A stretch of DNA of 64,000 nt from Pseudoalteromonas sp. H105 (GCF_001469215.1 NZ_LOFH01000007.1:1-64000); one strand, 5' to 3'; positions 19,081 through 28,648 are shown, numbered from the stretch's first letter. Notes: generated from the sequence alone by a model not told the origin. A program made the numbers and translations.

Positions 19081-19608
19081 ATGAAGTATTTTGCCTATAT
19101 ATTAATCATGCTATTACTGATTAGTATCACCACCTTATTTTATCTAAAGCGTCCAGATGGAAAATCTTGGCTCAGCGCAGATCAAATTTCACAAACTTCT
19201 ACAAATTTGAAAACGCAAGCGGTCGCTCTTTCAAATAACACATTGGATGAAGCCGTAAAGCTGGTAACAAGTGCACACAGTAATATGGTGAATAAGGTTA
19301 AAGGCGATTTGTCATCATCCACCGTCATTTACAAATGGCAAGATCAGCATGGTCAATGGCATTATTCAGATCAACCTAATCCCCATGGTTATAGTGAAAA
19401 GGTGATCTTAGATCCAAATGATATTACCGTGGTTGAAGCCGAAGACACTTCGATTTTGAAAGGCAGTGCCAAATCTGGAGAGCTTGTTGTTACACAAAAT
19501 CCAGCGAATGCGTATAATCCTGTTGTTATTAAAAAGTTGTTTGATGAAGCGGAGCAGGTTAAAGAAAAGCTAGCAGAGCGAAATGAACAGCTTCAAAAGG
19601 CACAGTAA
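19081..19608 (+). CDS. DUF4124 domain membrane-anchored protein
   Basis: This 175-residue protein has an N-terminal hydrophobic anchor (MKYFAYILIMLLLISITTLF) and a central DUF4124 motif YKWQDQHGQWHYSDQPNP. The family's consensus is Y-x-W-x-D-x-x-G-x-x-H-Y-S-D. A charged C-terminal helix (VKEKLAERNEQLQKA) looks coiled. AGGA lies six bases before the ATG at 19081; the ATG at 19075 overlaps that site. Function is unknown; the family is envelope-associated. Confidence 0.8.
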   Translation: MKYFAYILIMLLLISITTLFYLKRPDGKSWLSADQISQTSTNLKTQAVALSNNTLDEAVKLVTSAHSNMVNKVKGDLSSSTVIYKWQDQHGQWHYSDQPNPHGYSEKVILDPNDITVVEAEDTSILKGSAKSGELVVTQNPANAYNPVVIKKLFDEAEQVKEKLAERNEQLQKAQ

Positions 19609-19667
19609 GTAAAGGCTCGGGTTTAATGGTCTAAGTTAACGCAGTCGATTATTGAACTCATACTTTA

Positions 19668-20483
19668 CTAACGATCAGCAGTGGCAGAAAAAAAAGAGTG
19701 GTCAACAATTGTGGGTAAATTATAAAATTCGAGCCAATTTTGTGTGATCGTTTTTATTTCACCAGATTGGATGAGTTTGGTCAGGGCATGATCAAATTGA
19801 TCTCTGATTTTCTTGTTATTAAAGACGATAAATGATCCCTGATAATCTAATAAATTAAGTGACACGTAGTCATTGGGATCTAAGCCCGATAGGTGAGCGG
19901 TGTGCCTATAAAACATTAAATAATCACCAATTCTCACATCGATTTTCTTTTTATGAAGTAGTTTATTGAGTGCTTGCTGGTTCGCAGTCTCAAAGTATGT
20001 AATTGTGCTTGATTGAGTGTATGCCTTATATTCATCACCAAATAGATTTGATGCCCCCGTAAAACTAGCAAGGGTAAGGCCGTTTAGGTCAGTTAATTTT
20101 TTGATACCCCCTGACCATTGATTCTTATGCATGATAATTCTATTTAAAAATTTCACTCTGTAGATTGAGGGGAAACTGTTAGCTGGGGGGAGTGCAGTGT
20201 AATTAATTGCAATATCAGCAACATCATTTATGAAGTAGCGTTTTATAGCATCATTATTTAATGAAACGAGCCTGATATCGCTATACCCTTCTTGTTGAAG
20301 AACTTTTAACAGTACTAAATCGAAATAACCCTTTCCATCAACATTCTCTTCCTTGAAATAGGGAGCAAAATTACCTGAAGCGATTGTTAATGCAGGTTTT
20401 GCATGCGCAATTGCACACAAAGCACAGAGTAAAATACTCGTTAGCATGAGCCTACCTGACACTGACTTATTTGTTATTCTCAT
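19668..20483 (-). CDS. Periplasmic solute-binding protein, family 3 (PBP type 2)
   Basis: This 271-residue exported protein has a signal peptide ending in CAIAHA. The fold is SBP_bac_3 (amino-acid type): LTIASGNFAPYFKE, GKGYFDLVLLKVLQQEG, DVADIAINYTALPP and a C-terminal FDHALTKLIQSGEIKTITQNW. No transporter genes accompany it, so it is probably one of the orphan binding proteins common in these bacteria, perhaps feeding a sensor. It overlaps the upstream small membrane gene by 17 bases. The ligand is unknown. Confidence 0.78.
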   Translation of the reverse strand: MRITNKSVSGRLMLTSILLCALCAIAHAKPALTIASGNFAPYFKEENVDGKGYFDLVLLKVLQQEGYSDIRLVSLNNDAIKRYFINDVADIAINYTALPPANSFPSIYRVKFLNRIIMHKNQWSGGIKKLTDLNGLTLASFTGASNLFGDEYKAYTQSSTITYFETANQQALNKLLHKKKIDVRIGDYLMFYRHTAHLSGLDPNDYVSLNLLDYQGSFIVFNNKKIRDQFDHALTKLIQSGEIKTITQNWLEFYNLPTIVDHSFFSATADR

Positions 20484-20730
20484 TGGTATTCGCTTTTGTT
20501 GATTTTTCTTGATTGGCTTCTAAATTCATAAGTATCAATGTTAAACAAATTTTCGTTGGCAATGAAAATAAAACACCGAACGCAATACACGATGCACTAA
20601 TAATAATTTTGTTAACACTATTAATAGCATCAAAATAGTCTGAAACCAAAAGATAGTGACCCTGTACAATAAGACTTAGCCCTAATATTATGCTTAATCT
20701 AAGCATCTTGATGATGATTTGAGGAGACAT
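20467..20730 (-). CDS. Hypothetical small membrane protein
   Basis: This 87-residue protein was not recognised. Two or three hydrophobic segments are visible (about 8-27, 40-56 and 58-68) with a polar, charged tail (NLEANQEKSTKANTNENNK). Its end overlaps the start of the binding protein, so the two are translationally linked. It could be a membrane partner of that protein, but nothing in the sequence proves it. Confidence 0.5.
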   Translation of the reverse strand: MSPQIIIKMLRLSIILGLSLIVQGHYLLVSDYFDAINSVNKIIISASCIAFGVLFSLPTKICLTLILMNLEANQEKSTKANTNENNK

Positions 20731-21248
20731 CAGTACACTGTTTGGATTACTAATACTTTAAGTGTAGCCAAAAATACTCAGTTCAACGTGTTCTGAATCA
20801 AATAAACAACTTTGAGGCTACAGTTAAATGCTCGCCAATTCATCTTCTGGAGCACTGGCTTTAATTACACCTGCTGGCGATATATGGTCGGTTATGACAA
20901 AGTCACTTAGTTTAGTTAAGCAACGTGCACTCCTTTTAAATTGAGGCCACCTTTAGTATGTAACAAGCGTCAGGTAAAACTTTGAGCAAAAATGGGAGTC
21001 GTTTGGCTTTGTTAACAAGAGCTTGTAATGAATAAATATGAATACCCTTAATTCCAATCCTCAAAATAGATCACTTAATTAAGCGAATTGGTATAAACCG
21101 TAAAACTTAACCTTTTACTAGCCAGTAAATAGCAAAGTGTATACCAATATCATTGTTGCATTTTTAGACATTGCATGTAGTCAGTGTGATGGTGATTTTT
21201 TAGTTTTCGAGGAGCTGGAGGCATAAGAAGGCAAACGCCTTCTTAGTA
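20731..21248. other. Intergenic region with a dispersed-repeat end
   Basis: No gene is seen in these 518 bases. CTTAATTAAGCGAATTGG (from 21074, ending in ATTGGTAT at 21087-21094) matches the right end of the element at 31143-31304 with one mismatch. An inverted ATACCAAT lies at 21141-21148. The region TTTGGCTTTGTTAACAAG just upstream also resembles that element's interior, so this is probably a worn copy. Confidence 0.5.
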
Positions 21249-21677
21249 TTATTTCAGCCAGCCTTTTTTTATCGCTTTGTGGCTAATAACTAATAATAAA
21301 AGAGCGATAATAATTACGAGTAGTGGCATAAATACAGCACTCGCGCCGAGCAGTTCAATACTATTGATAATAATAAAGTTATAAAATTGCTGTACAAAAA
21401 TCGCGGCGGTAGAGAGTGCAAATACACTACGTGCTAACGCTTTTTTAAATACAAGCAATAAACTGCCTAGCGTGCCACCAAACACTGCAATAGCAAACGC
21501 GAAGATGAACCAAAGCGGGGTGTTTGAATAAGCTGCTTGTTGTTCTGCAGGGAGTTTACTGATCATATCAGGGGTCATAAGCATCTGCATAATAAACGCA
21601 ATAACCCCGAGTAAGTTCCAAACAAATGCTGCCCATGCAATGTTTTTAAGCCATGCTGGAAATATGTGAGTTGTCAT
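21249..21677 (-). CDS. Hypothetical four-helix inner-membrane protein
   Basis: This 142-residue protein has four hydrophobic segments (about 12-33, 51-75, 83-105 and 111-133) and a basic tail KAIKKGWLK. AGGACATT precedes the ATG. Similar small proteins in marine gammaproteobacteria are often labelled 'sugar transporter', but I see no basis for that here. It is a single gene with no evident partner. Confidence 0.65.
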   Translation of the reverse strand: MTTHIFPAWLKNIAWAAFVWNLLGVIAFIMQMLMTPDMISKLPAEQQAAYSNTPLWFIFAFAIAVFGGTLGSLLLVFKKALARSVFALSTAAIFVQQFYNFIIINSIELLGASAVFMPLLVIIIALLLLVISHKAIKKGWLK

Positions 21678-21753
21678 AATGTCCTTTTTTAATTGTTATT
21701 AATAAAGGAGTAATTAAAGACGGTCATTGTTTGATTAACAAGTGCTATTTAAT

Positions 21754-22137
21754 TTATCCAAATGAAATAGGGCGACGACCTGTTTTTTCATCTACCTTTG
21801 GCTTTTTAGTGCGCTTACGTTTACTTTTAGCTGGTGTTGCTGTTGCTGGCTCAGGTGTTTTTGATGGCTCAGGCTGTGAGCTTTCAGCCGATCTTTGCGC
21901 TGGCGTCGCATCTTCACTCAAGGTTAATTGAAACCATTCACCATCAAACTCGAGCACATCACCACTGTATAATTTTTTCCGTTTGATGGTGCAAATCTCA
22001 TGGTTAACACCCACATAACCTTCCGTAATTAAGTTTTTTGCTTGACCACCACCTTCGACTAAATCAAGCACTTTTAGTAGTTTGCATAGCTCAATTGGCT
22101 CTTCTTCCAATTCTATTTCAATGTATTCATGATTCAT
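21754..22137 (-). CDS. S4 domain RNA-binding protein, YbcJ-like, with basic C-terminal tail
   Basis: Residues about 5-68 match the E. coli YbcJ S4-like RNA-binding domain: IELCKLLKVLDLVEGGGQAKNLITEGYVGVN and a final GDVLEFDG. A Pro/Ala/Ser-rich linker and a very basic tail (SKRKRTKKPKVDEKTGRR) follow. YbcJ itself is only about 70 residues, so the tail is an addition that could bind RNA or ribosomes. The ATG at 22137 is chosen over an upstream TTG. Confidence 0.82.
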   Translation of the reverse strand: MNHEYIEIELEEEPIELCKLLKVLDLVEGGGQAKNLITEGYVGVNHEICTIKRKKLYSGDVLEFDGEWFQLTLSEDATPAQRSAESSQPEPSKTPEPATATPAKSKRKRTKKPKVDEKTGRRPISFG

Positions 22138-22355
22138 GTTAAGTCTCAATAAGGTAGGGCGTAGGCCTTATTATAAAGGCTTAGGGAGAGTTTTGCACCA
22201 TCGCTTGAATTGCGGATAGGAAAGCCCTTTATTAATTTTAAAACTTTTCCAGTATTTCCCTCGTATTTAAAAAAACTGCAGCATTCTAGCGTTAAGCTGC
22301 AGCTCTCAATTTGCCAATATGTTTCAAAAATTTATAGCGCTAGGTAGCGTAATAA

Positions 22356-22377
22356 CAATGTAAGTATACTTGCATTG
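22356..22377. promoter_or_regulatory. 22-bp palindrome, likely operator
   Basis: CAATGTAAGTA (22356-22366) is followed directly by TACTTGCATTG, its reverse complement with one mismatch. It sits just upstream of the GGAG ribosome-binding site of the 95-residue protein gene, where a repressor would block transcription. The binding protein is unknown; autoregulation by the downstream gene is a guess. Confidence 0.55.
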
Positions 22378-22392
22378 AATATGGAGTAAAAA

Positions 22393-22680
22393 ATGGGCGT
22401 AAGATTAGCAATGCGAAAAGAGTTAATGGGGTTGCATAACTCCGATATGTTAACAGTCGATGATGTCAGAACTCACCTTACAAAAACCGTTAAACAACGC
22501 TCACCGAATATTGAACAAGGGTTTTCAGTGATTTCGAAGTTTAATGATAATCATAGTCAGCTCGTCAGTGGTGATAATAATAAAGAGCGTTTACTTAAGT
22601 TTGAACGCCATCGTTTGTTCAAGGATGTGTTGTATACCCGCCAAAGTGTTGATGCGTGGTTAAACAGCCAAATCAATTAA
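22393..22680 (+). CDS. Small protein, possible DNA-binding (excisionase/MerR-like ends)
   Basis: This 95-residue protein was not firmly recognised. MLTVDDVRTHL near residue 19 and the C-terminal VLYTRQSVDAWLNSQ resemble the two ends of excisionase or AlpA-type winged-helix domains (LLTVEEVAEYL ... RxxVDAWL). The middle is longer than usual and unlike the family. GGAG lies six bases before the ATG, and a palindrome lies directly upstream, which fits a self-controlling regulator. The DNA-binding role is inference only. Confidence 0.6.
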   Translation: MGVRLAMRKELMGLHNSDMLTVDDVRTHLTKTVKQRSPNIEQGFSVISKFNDNHSQLVSGDNNKERLLKFERHRLFKDVLYTRQSVDAWLNSQIN

Positions 22681-22736
22681 GTTGCTTTTAATGACTGCCT
22701 TCAATAGACTACACCTGTAATCAATTGGAGGTAATT

Positions 22737-23402
22737 ATGAAAAATGGACTTTTAACATTCATCTTTCTTGTCTTTTTGGCAGCATGCCAACAACCCACGG
22801 TTTATATTTTTAGTGAAAACCTTCAGGATGAACAGCGAGAACAGCTTGATGCGGCGCTAAAAGCACAATCATTAGCGTATGAATATGTCGATCTTGAGGT
22901 GCCAAGAGAGTTTGGCGCAGCGACACTGTTGTTATCAGATGATAAAATTCTCCGCGCGCAGACGCAACAATTAGCGGTTATTATGCAGGAGCTGGGATAC
23001 CAACCAGAAGTCAGTTATACAACGCGTGCAAATCACTTTTATGGCGATGGTAATATCGGTTTTTATTTAAAAAGTGTTGAGCAGGATAACGTATTTTCGA
23101 TGCCAAAACGTGTGCGCACCAGTCAGTGCGAGCAGGATGAGTTTAATGATTTAGCGGTGACCTTTACTGATCAACATGCTGAGTTCACATTACCCAGCGG
23201 CGTAAAAGTGACGTTGAAATGGGAATATTTATATGGTTACTTAGTTATTTACTACCGTAATTATTCGCAAACATACAACCACACTCAGCCATTGGTTAAT
23301 ACACCTTTTGGTGCTAAGCCATCAGACACATATACTATAACGGCTCATGTTAATAAGCCCAGCTGGCTCGATTGTTCATTACAAGTGGTTTATATGGATT
23401 AA
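22737..23402 (+). CDS. Hypothetical lipoprotein
   Basis: This 221-residue protein begins with a lipoprotein signal, MKNGLLTFIFLVFLAAC (lipobox LAAC, Cys-17). The body is not recognised; it has four or more cysteines and an N-terminal segment (EQREQLDAALKAQSLAYEYVDLEVP...TLLLSDD) reminiscent of LytR/CpsA-type sensory or SPOR-like folds, but this is weak. GGAGG precedes the ATG. It is presumably an outer-membrane lipoprotein. Confidence 0.7.
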   Translation: MKNGLLTFIFLVFLAACQQPTVYIFSENLQDEQREQLDAALKAQSLAYEYVDLEVPREFGAATLLLSDDKILRAQTQQLAVIMQELGYQPEVSYTTRANHFYGDGNIGFYLKSVEQDNVFSMPKRVRTSQCEQDEFNDLAVTFTDQHAEFTLPSGVKVTLKWEYLYGYLVIYYRNYSQTYNHTQPLVNTPFGAKPSDTYTITAHVNKPSWLDCSLQVVYMD

Positions 23403-23409
23403 TGTAGGG

Positions 23410-23868
23410 CTAACCGTGGTTTTCAATGTGCTCACTCAGCTTTGCAATACGCTCACTCATTCCTTCGATAATACGGTCTTTAATTTTTTCGCGAATGACA
23501 TTAGGCAGCCGCGTTAGCGCTTGCGGTGTGATTGCAAGGACAATGGTATCGCAGGTGGCACGTGCGCTAGTGCTTCGCTCCCGATTATTAATAAATGCGC
23601 CTTCACCGATGAACTCTCCGGGCTCTATTGTACCCAAATCGAGTAAGTGGCTGTGCCTAAATACAACAATGGCACCACTGAGCACAATATAAAGCTGTTT
23701 ATCATTATCGTATTGTTTAAACACAAAACGGTTGTGTTGAACTAAGTAGAGGTGACTAAATGATTCCAGCAATATCTGGCGTTCATCTAACGTAAACTCC
23801 CTAAAAAAGCTCAGCCTGTTGATAATTTCCATTTGTTTTATCAACGGAATGTGCTCGATTAACTTCAT
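23410..23868 (-). CDS. Cyclic nucleotide-binding domain protein
   Basis: This 152-residue stand-alone cNMP-binding domain shows a beta-roll with LYIVLSGAIVVFRHSH, the phosphate-binding cassette (GEFIGEGAFINNRERSTSARATCDT, close to the CRP-type FGE..LL...RSA pattern) and a C-terminal helix. There is no DNA-binding domain. It follows ntrC by 28 bases in the same direction, suggesting a regulatory link with the Ntr system, though this is inference. Confidence 0.85.
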   Translation of the reverse strand: MKLIEHIPLIKQMEIINRLSFFREFTLDERQILLESFSHLYLVQHNRFVFKQYDNDKQLYIVLSGAIVVFRHSHLLDLGTIEPGEFIGEGAFINNRERSTSARATCDTIVLAITPQALTRLPNVIREKIKDRIIEGMSERIAKLSEHIENHG

Positions 23869-23896
23869 AATAATAGATCGCCAACACCAATAAACA

Positions 23897-25282
23897 TTAG
23901 TTGATATTGCGCTCTTTTAGTTTACGGGTCAATGTATTGCGTCCCCAACCAATTTTAACGGCAGCCTCTTGCTTGTGGCCTGCGCAATTTGCCAGTGCTG
24001 TTTTTATTAGACGCGTTTCTAACTGTGCCTGAATATTAGGCCAGATATTTTCTTTCCCTTGCTTTAACTCTTGATTGAGCCATTGCTGAAATGAATCAAG
24101 CCAGTCGCCTTCTTGTTGAGACACGTCAGCCTCGAGTATTTCAGGGGGTAAATCTTGTTCACTTATCAACTCACCAGGTGCCATAACGGTTAACCAACGA
24201 CAAGTATTCTCAAGCTGCCTTACGTTACCAGGCCAACCAAATAAACGAAGGTGATCTGTGGCTTTAGCACTTAACACTTTACTTTCTACTTGTAAGTCTT
24301 TTGCACTTTTATGTAAGAAGTGTTGTGCCAATCGCTCAATATCTTCAGTACGTTCACGTAATGCAGGTAAGCGTAACCTCACCACGTTTAACCTGTGAAA
24401 TAAGTCATCTCTAAACTTACCTTGTTTAACAAGGTCTTCGAGGTTTTGGTGCGTTGCAGCAATGATACGCACATCGACTTTAATACTTTGGTGTCCACCC
24501 ACGCGATAAAATTCGCCATCAGCAAGCACACGCAGTAAGCGTGTTTGCACATCAAGGGGCATGTCACCAATCTCATCTAGAAATAGTGTGCCGCCGTTAG
24601 CTTGCTCAAAACGACCTTTGCGTACAGTATCTGCGCCAGTAAATGCGCCTTTCTCGTGACCAAAAAGCTCAGATTCAACTAACTCTTTTGGGATTGCTGC
24701 CATGTTTAAAGCGATAAATTGGTTTTCTTTACGTGGGCTGTGATTATGCAATGCACTTGCAACAAGCTCTTTACCTGTGCCAGATTCGCCATTGATCAGT
24801 ACACTCATACTGGATGCAGACAGCTTTCCAATTGCGCGAAATACTTCCTGCATGGCAGGGGCTTCGCCAATAATGTGCGCACTTTTGGGGGGCGCAGCTT
24901 TACGCTTTGTTTTTTTCGCAGAGTTAGCGCGACAGGCACTTTCAACTAAAGCAACCGCTTCATTTAAATCAAATGGTTTTGCAAGGTATTCAAACGCACC
25001 TTTTTGGAATGCATTGACTGCTGAGTCTAAGTCCGAGTGGGCGGTCATAATGATCACTGGTAGCCCTGGGTTTTGTTCTGCAATTAATTCCAGTAGCGCC
25101 ATGCCATCCATGCCTGGCATGCGAACATCTGACACGAGGGCTGTGGGCTGACTGAATTTTAGTGCCGTTAATACATCTTGTGCATTGGCAAAGCTTTCTG
25201 TATTAAATCCTGCGCGAGACAGTGCTTTTTCTAATACGAAACGAATAGATGCATCATCATCAACAAGCCAAACTGTTTTCAT
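23897..25282 (-). CDS. ntrC: Nitrogen regulation response regulator NtrC (GlnG)
   Basis: NtrC activates sigma-54 promoters under nitrogen limitation. The receiver domain has VDDD (residues 7-10) and a phospho-Asp near 52 ([11 protein letters not shown]). The AAA+ domain has Walker A GESGTGKE, the sigma-54-contacting GAFTGAD loop and FLDEIGD. A Fis-type HTH ([18 protein letters not shown]) closes the protein. The ATG at 25282 has GGAG in front; the upstream in-frame extension has no such support. The start is 16 bases after the ntrB stop. It probably acts on the glnA enhancers in this window. Confidence 0.96.
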   Translation of the reverse strand: MKTVWLVDDDASIRFVLEKALSRAGFNTESFANAQDVLTALKFSQPTALVSDVRMPGMDGMALLELIAEQNPGLPVIIMTAHSDLDSAVNAFQKGAFEYLAKPFDLNEAVALVESACRANSAKKTKRKAAPPKSAHIIGEAPAMQEVFRAIGKLSASSMSVLINGESGTGKELVASALHNHSPRKENQFIALNMAAIPKELVESELFGHEKGAFTGADTVRKGRFEQANGGTLFLDEIGDMPLDVQTRLLRVLADGEFYRVGGHQSIKVDVRIIAATHQNLEDLVKQGKFRDDLFHRLNVVRLRLPALRERTEDIERLAQHFLHKSAKDLQVESKVLSAKATDHLRLFGWPGNVRQLENTCRWLTVMAPGELISEQDLPPEILEADVSQQEGDWLDSFQQWLNQELKQGKENIWPNIQAQLETRLIKTALANCAGHKQEAAVKIGWGRNTLTRKLKERNIN

Positions 25283-25298
25283 GGCAACTCCAAACCGA

Positions 25299-26369
25299 TT
25301 AATCCACAAAAGGCAGATATATATTAAATTCTGTATGACCAGGCCAGCTATCACATTCTATATAACCGTTGTGTTGATCGATTAACGTTTGCGCGATTGA
25401 AAGCCCTAACCCAGATCCCCCTTCTTTATTGGTGATCATGGGGTAAAATAAAGTCTCCTTTATTTCATTATCGATGCCTGGTCCGTTGTCTGATATTTGG
25501 ATCAGCAATGCCTTCTTAGGTGCTTTACCGGGTCTGCGCTGTTGATGGTTAATGCGTGTTTTTAGCTTAATCACACCGCCATCAACAAGTGCCTGCTGAG
25601 CATTACGAACAATATTTAATACAACCTGTTGAATTTTTCCTTGATCGATATACACATCAGGAATACTTGGGTCGTAATCTTTTTCTAAGCTAATGTTGTT
25701 ATTGCTATCAAGCATGCTCAGTTTCACAACTGATTCTAATGTTTGGTGAATGTTACCGTACGTCTTTTTTAGTAACTGGTTCGGTCCTAACAATTTATCA
25801 ACTAACTCACGCAAGCGATCGGCTTGTTCAATAATAAGCTCAGCACATTGATCCCGCTCTTGCTGATCAACCTCATACTGCAATAATTGCGCCGCTCCGC
25901 GTATTCCACCCAAAGGATTTTTTATTTCATGGGCAAGACCCCGTATTAGATTTCGGGCAGCTTGATATTGGTGCATCTGATTTGAAGCTTGGTCATGACG
26001 AATTTCATCGTCTGTTTGGCGACACTCAAATAAAATATAAAACGCATCATCAAGTTTTACACGTCGTGCACTGATGGCTAACTTTGCATGGCGAGAATCC
26101 ACAAAAACCACGTCAGCTCTATGCTGGTGGCAATCCACGCCATCAATCAGTGAGTAGTGAGCAATCCGTTTTAGGTCAACAGAGTGGTAGTTAAATAAAC
26201 TATCGAAAGGTTGGTTGAGAATACGTTTTGGGCCTAGCCCTAGCAATTCACTAGCGCTGTCGTTGACATAAACAAGGGTAAAATCTTTGTCTACTAAAAT
26301 CACCGCTGTGGTTAGGTTTTTCCAGATACTGGCAAGTAACTCAGGATTAAATTTTTTATTATCGGGCAT
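25299..26369 (-). CDS. ntrB: Nitrogen regulation sensor kinase NtrB (GlnL)
   Basis: This soluble histidine kinase/phosphatase acts on NtrC. An N-terminal PAS domain (about 15-80, LVDKDFTLVYVNDSASELLG) is followed by the H box GLAHEIKNPLGGIRGAAQLL (around 145) and an ATPase domain with NIVRNAQQAL, DNGPGID and GGSGLGLSIAQTL. Length 356 matches the family (E. coli 349). Its activity is expected to be set by PII protein. Confidence 0.95.
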   Translation of the reverse strand: MPDNKKFNPELLASIWKNLTTAVILVDKDFTLVYVNDSASELLGLGPKRILNQPFDSLFNYHSVDLKRIAHYSLIDGVDCHQHRADVVFVDSRHAKLAISARRVKLDDAFYILFECRQTDDEIRHDQASNQMHQYQAARNLIRGLAHEIKNPLGGIRGAAQLLQYEVDQQERDQCAELIIEQADRLRELVDKLLGPNQLLKKTYGNIHQTLESVVKLSMLDSNNNISLEKDYDPSIPDVYIDQGKIQQVVLNIVRNAQQALVDGGVIKLKTRINHQQRRPGKAPKKALLIQISDNGPGIDNEIKETLFYPMITNKEGGSGLGLSIAQTLIDQHNGYIECDSWPGHTEFNIYLPFVD

Positions 26370-26456
26370 TTTGCACCATTTTAGTGCGCTGATGATTGTC
26401 GCAGCTTAGCATAGTTTATTTATCCATAGGCGTAACATAAATGATTGTTTTACAAA

Positions 26457-26984
26457 TTATAATGCTGACTGCCTATGCATAAAAAATATACTTATAGGGC
26501 TTACTGCGATGAGCTTACCTTTTGGGTCAAATAACTTAACTTGTAAAGAGTGCTCACCCCGGTCAACATTACGAAGCGCAAATGTATTAGTTTCACTTGG
26601 CTTGGCATGGGCGATGCCATCAACGAATAATTGGACTTTGAAGTCACTTTCAAAACGAGGGAGTACGCGGGTATTTACATATACTGAACCGCTGTTTTCT
26701 CGGACGGTCTGCTCATTTTCCGGCGACGCTATTTCTATCTTAAAAGGCTTTATTGTGGTTGGTTTGGTTTCATTTAAAATGCGGGTATCTGTGGTGGGCA
26801 TAGATAACACTTGGCTCGTTAGTTTAACTTCTATCGCCCCAGGTTTGGGGGTATCTGAAAAAACAAGTACGCCATTTTTATCTTTCCATGAATAAATCTT
26901 TTTTTCGCCAGCATGATTATAAAGACTGAACAAAGTGATTATCAGCAAACCAAAAATTGTAACTTTCACCTTATAGCCCTGCAT
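26457..26984 (-). CDS. DUF4124 domain exported protein
   Basis: This 175-residue protein has a hydrophobic N-terminal signal (VTIFGLLIITLFSLYNHAG) and a DUF4124 motif IYSWKDKNGVLVFSDTPKPGA. A C-terminal Ig-like segment (SPENEQTVRENSGSVYVNTRVLP...VDGIAHAKP...LRNVDRGEHSLQVKLFDPKG) suggests an envelope role. Proteins of this kind are commonly placed between glnA and ntrB in marine gammaproteobacteria. It is a second DUF4124 protein besides that at 19081. Confidence 0.8.
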   Translation of the reverse strand: MQGYKVKVTIFGLLIITLFSLYNHAGEKKIYSWKDKNGVLVFSDTPKPGAIEVKLTSQVLSMPTTDTRILNETKPTTIKPFKIEIASPENEQTVRENSGSVYVNTRVLPRFESDFKVQLFVDGIAHAKPSETNTFALRNVDRGEHSLQVKLFDPKGKLIAVSPISIFFMHRQSAL

Positions 26985-27030
26985 TTAAAAAACTACATAA
27001 ACTTTAGTGGAAAAAAATACTTTTCGCCAT

Positions 27031-27053
27031 AAAAAAAGCCCGACGAGCGGGCC
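27031..27053 (-). terminator. Terminator of glnA
   Basis: On the minus strand GCCCG and CGGGC (plus 27048-27052 and 27038-27042) form a stem followed by seven Ts. It separates glnA from the DUF4124-ntrBC genes, so full read-through is not expected. Confidence 0.85.
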
Positions 27054-27106
27054 TTGAGAACACACATTAGAATTGTCTGAAATGAGACAATTTTATCTAC
27101 AGTGAA

Positions 27107-28513
27107 TTAAACACTGTAGTACATTTCAAACTCAACTGGGTGAGTTGTCATGTTAAGTTTTTCAACTTCCTGACCTTTAAGCTTGATATACGCATCGATT
27201 AAGTCATCGGTGAATACGCCACCTTGTGTTAAGAACTCACGGTCTGCGCTCAACGCTTCAAGCGCTTCATCTAGTGAAGAGGCAACTTGTGGAATTTCAG
27301 CGGCTTCTTCTGCTGGTAAGTCGTATAGATCTTTATCCATTGCATCGCCAGGGTGGATCTTGTTTTTGATACCGTCAAGGCCAGCCATAAGCATTGAAGC
27401 AAATGCAAGGTAAGGGTTAGCAGTTGGATCTGGGAAGCGTACTTCAATACGACGACCTTTCTCAGATGGTACTACAGGAATACGGATTGAAGCAGAACGG
27501 TTACGTGCTGAATACGCAAGCATTACTGGTGCTTCAAAGCCGGGTACTAAACGTTTGTACGAGTTAGTAGATGCATTTGCGAACGCGTTGATTGCTTTAG
27601 CATGCTTAATGATACCACCAATGTAGTAAAGTGCGTCTTCAGAAAGACCGCCGTACTTGTCGCCAGCGAATAGGTTAACACCGTCTTTGGCTAAAGATTG
27701 GTGACAATGCATACCAGAGCCGTTGTCGCCAACGATAGGCTTAGGCATGAATGTCGCTGTTTTTCCATATAAGTGAGCCATGTTATGGATAACATATTTC
27801 ATTTCTTGGATTTCATCTGCTTTTAATACCATGGTATTAAAGCGAGTCGCAATTTCGTTTTGACCTGCTGTCGCTACTTCATGGTGATGCGCTTCAACAA
27901 CTTGACCTAACTCTTCAAGCACTAAACACGTCGCTGAACGCCAATCTTGTGAAGAATCAACTGGTGAACAAGGGAAATAACCGCCTTTAACACCTGGACG
28001 ATGGCCTGAGTTACCGCCTTCGTAATCTTTATCAGAGTTCCATGCCGCTTCTTCAGCATCAATTTTATACATTGAGCCTGACATGTCAGTTTTATATTTA
28101 ACGTCGTCAAAGAGGAAGAATTCTGGTTCTGGGCCGAATAATACAGTGTCTGCGATACCTGTCGATTTCATGTATTCTTCTGCGCGTTTTGCAACAGAAC
28201 GCGGGTCGCGCTCATAACCTTGCAGTGTTGAAGGTTCTACAACGTCACAACGTACGATAAGAGTTGCTTCTTCTGTGAAAGGGTCAAGTTTAGCTGATTC
28301 AGCAACTGGCATTAATACCATGTCTGATTCGTTGATGCCTTTCCAACCTGCGATTGAAGAACCGTCGAACATTTTACCGTCTTCAAAAAAGTCTTCATCA
28401 ACTTGGTGATGAGGAATAGAAACATGTTGCTCTTTACCTTTTGTATCAGTAAAGCGTAAATCAATGAACTTAACGTCATTTTCTTTAATAAAATCTAAAA
28501 CCGATTGTGACAT
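27107..28513 (-). CDS. glnA: Glutamine synthetase, type I (GlnA)
   Basis: GlnA makes glutamine from glutamate, ammonia and ATP. The 468-residue dodecameric type I enzyme shows the signature [28 protein letters not shown] (ammonia/metal site) and [10 protein letters not shown]. The adenylylation site LYDLPAEEA has its Tyr, so control by GlnE adenylylation is likely. GGAGG precedes the start. The upstream region carries a sigma-54 promoter and paired NtrC sites. Confidence 0.98.
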   Translation of the reverse strand: MSQSVLDFIKENDVKFIDLRFTDTKGKEQHVSIPHHQVDEDFFEDGKMFDGSSIAGWKGINESDMVLMPVAESAKLDPFTEEATLIVRCDVVEPSTLQGYERDPRSVAKRAEEYMKSTGIADTVLFGPEPEFFLFDDVKYKTDMSGSMYKIDAEEAAWNSDKDYEGGNSGHRPGVKGGYFPCSPVDSSQDWRSATCLVLEELGQVVEAHHHEVATAGQNEIATRFNTMVLKADEIQEMKYVIHNMAHLYGKTATFMPKPIVGDNGSGMHCHQSLAKDGVNLFAGDKYGGLSEDALYYIGGIIKHAKAINAFANASTNSYKRLVPGFEAPVMLAYSARNRSASIRIPVVPSEKGRRIEVRFPDPTANPYLAFASMLMAGLDGIKNKIHPGDAMDKDLYDLPAEEAAEIPQVASSLDEALEALSADREFLTQGGVFTDDLIDAYIKLKGQEVEKLNMTTHPVEFEMYYSV

Positions 28514-28568
28514 GTGTCCTCCAACTGTTGGGTTTTATTATTGCTGCATAACTGCTTTTGCATTTAAC

Positions 28569-28586
28569 AAGCTGATTCTGTGCCAA
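28569..28586 (-). promoter_or_regulatory. Sigma-54 (-24/-12) promoter of glnA
   Basis: On the minus strand TTGGCACAGAATCAGCTT has the -24 GG and -12 GC exactly ten bases apart. The -24 box TGGCAC is perfect; the -12 box departs from TTGC at two positions. It places the transcript start about 45 bases ahead of the glnA ATG. Confidence 0.78.
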
Positions 28587-28648
28587 TATTATAACCAATT
28601 GTTTATAATGTGAAAAAATATTAAAGGCCTAAATAGAAACAAGTAAAC

